Source: Methylococcales bacterium (lineage in GTDB: Bacteria; Pseudomonadota; Gammaproteobacteria; JABHGC01). Taken from it: DNA of 53,500 nt. The notes beneath the pieces were generated by a model, which was not told the DNA's origin, ran no database searches, and saw only the letters and a program-made list of their open reading frames with translations. Where the stretch lies: positions 1 to 53,500 of the forward strand of contig JABHGC010000185.1 in assembly GCA_018672285.1 (NCBI GenBank), given 5' to 3'. Positions 53,481 to 53,500 of the stretch are shown in pieces. Within the stretch, counting starts at the first letter, position 1; every line of letters begins with the position of its first letter. Made by a program: the position numbers and the translations under genes.

Positions 53481-53500
53481 ATGACCTATAAACACCTGAA
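53481..53500 (+). CDS. IS30-family transposase, N-terminal start (cut by window edge)
   Basis: The first six codons read MTYKHL, a typical opening of IS30-family transposases, 90 bp inside the left repeat. GAGG lies just upstream. The strand is the same as that of the transposase fragment at 2-130. The rest lies outside the window. Confidence 0.7.

Noticed and set aside
1..53500. Composite transposon carrying the whole segment
   Set aside because: IS30 ends flank the window, but the segment holds lpxH, nrdJ and flagellar genes in ordinary chromosomal order, and target duplications cannot be seen.
1..53500. CRISPR arrays, tRNA or rRNA genes
   Set aside because: I saw no regularly spaced direct repeats and no recognisable tRNA or rRNA sequence on either strand.

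Overview
The window looks like chromosomal DNA of a motile, Gram-negative gammaproteobacterium of moderate to low G+C. The evidence is lpxH (lipid A synthesis), a split class II ribonucleotide reductase of the Pseudomonas NrdJa/NrdJb type, a sigma-54 promoter in front of fliLMNOP, NrdR boxes and a CRP/Vfr-type site. I do not assign a genus. One IS30-family end lies at each edge: the 3' end of a transposase (1-137) and the 5' end of another copy in the same orientation (53364-53500). Their terminal repeats match at 24 of 28 positions.

Left flank (133-5610). A membrane PAS sensor is cut off by the IS30 end, which supplies its stop codon; it is preceded by a CheY-like receiver. Then come a small conserved protein, a periplasmic MsrB, a lone exported or anchored protein, and a methyl-accepting chemotaxis protein whose periplasmic domain carries a c-type haem motif. 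A perfect 29-bp hairpin separates the last two, convergent, genes.

Centre (5801-38599). One uninterrupted gene encodes a 10,932-residue non-ribosomal peptide synthetase. Read by eye it is FAAL-ACP, four Cy-A-PCP modules, Cy-PCP, Cy-A-PCP, Cy-PCP, C-A-(decayed C and A)-PCP, C-A-PCP, C-A-PCP. All seven Cy domains keep the DxxxxD motif, and all five A domains next to them carry cysteine-type specificity residues. The predicted product is a fatty-acyl chain on a run of five to seven thiazoline rings, followed by up to three further residues. There is no thioesterase, reductase, oxidase, epimerase, MbtH, phosphopantetheinyl transferase, exporter or TonB receptor in the window. The chain must be released and handled by proteins encoded elsewhere, or be completed by another synthetase. 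This is the most novel part of the window.

Right flank. A secreted four-repeat hemopexin-like protein converges on the synthetase gene. A perfect CRP-type site lies between it and a small ribbon-helix-helix protein. Next come ppiA-ppiB-lpxH (minus strand), a small membrane protein, and a membrane PAS-GGDEF-EAL c-di-GMP enzyme. The nrdJa-nrdJb-ADP-ribosylglycohydrolase run follows, then yceI with a DUF1289 gene on the minus strand. The last genes are fliL-fliM-fliN-fliO-fliP, where an IS30 element begins 35 bp after fliP, in the place where fliQ would be expected.
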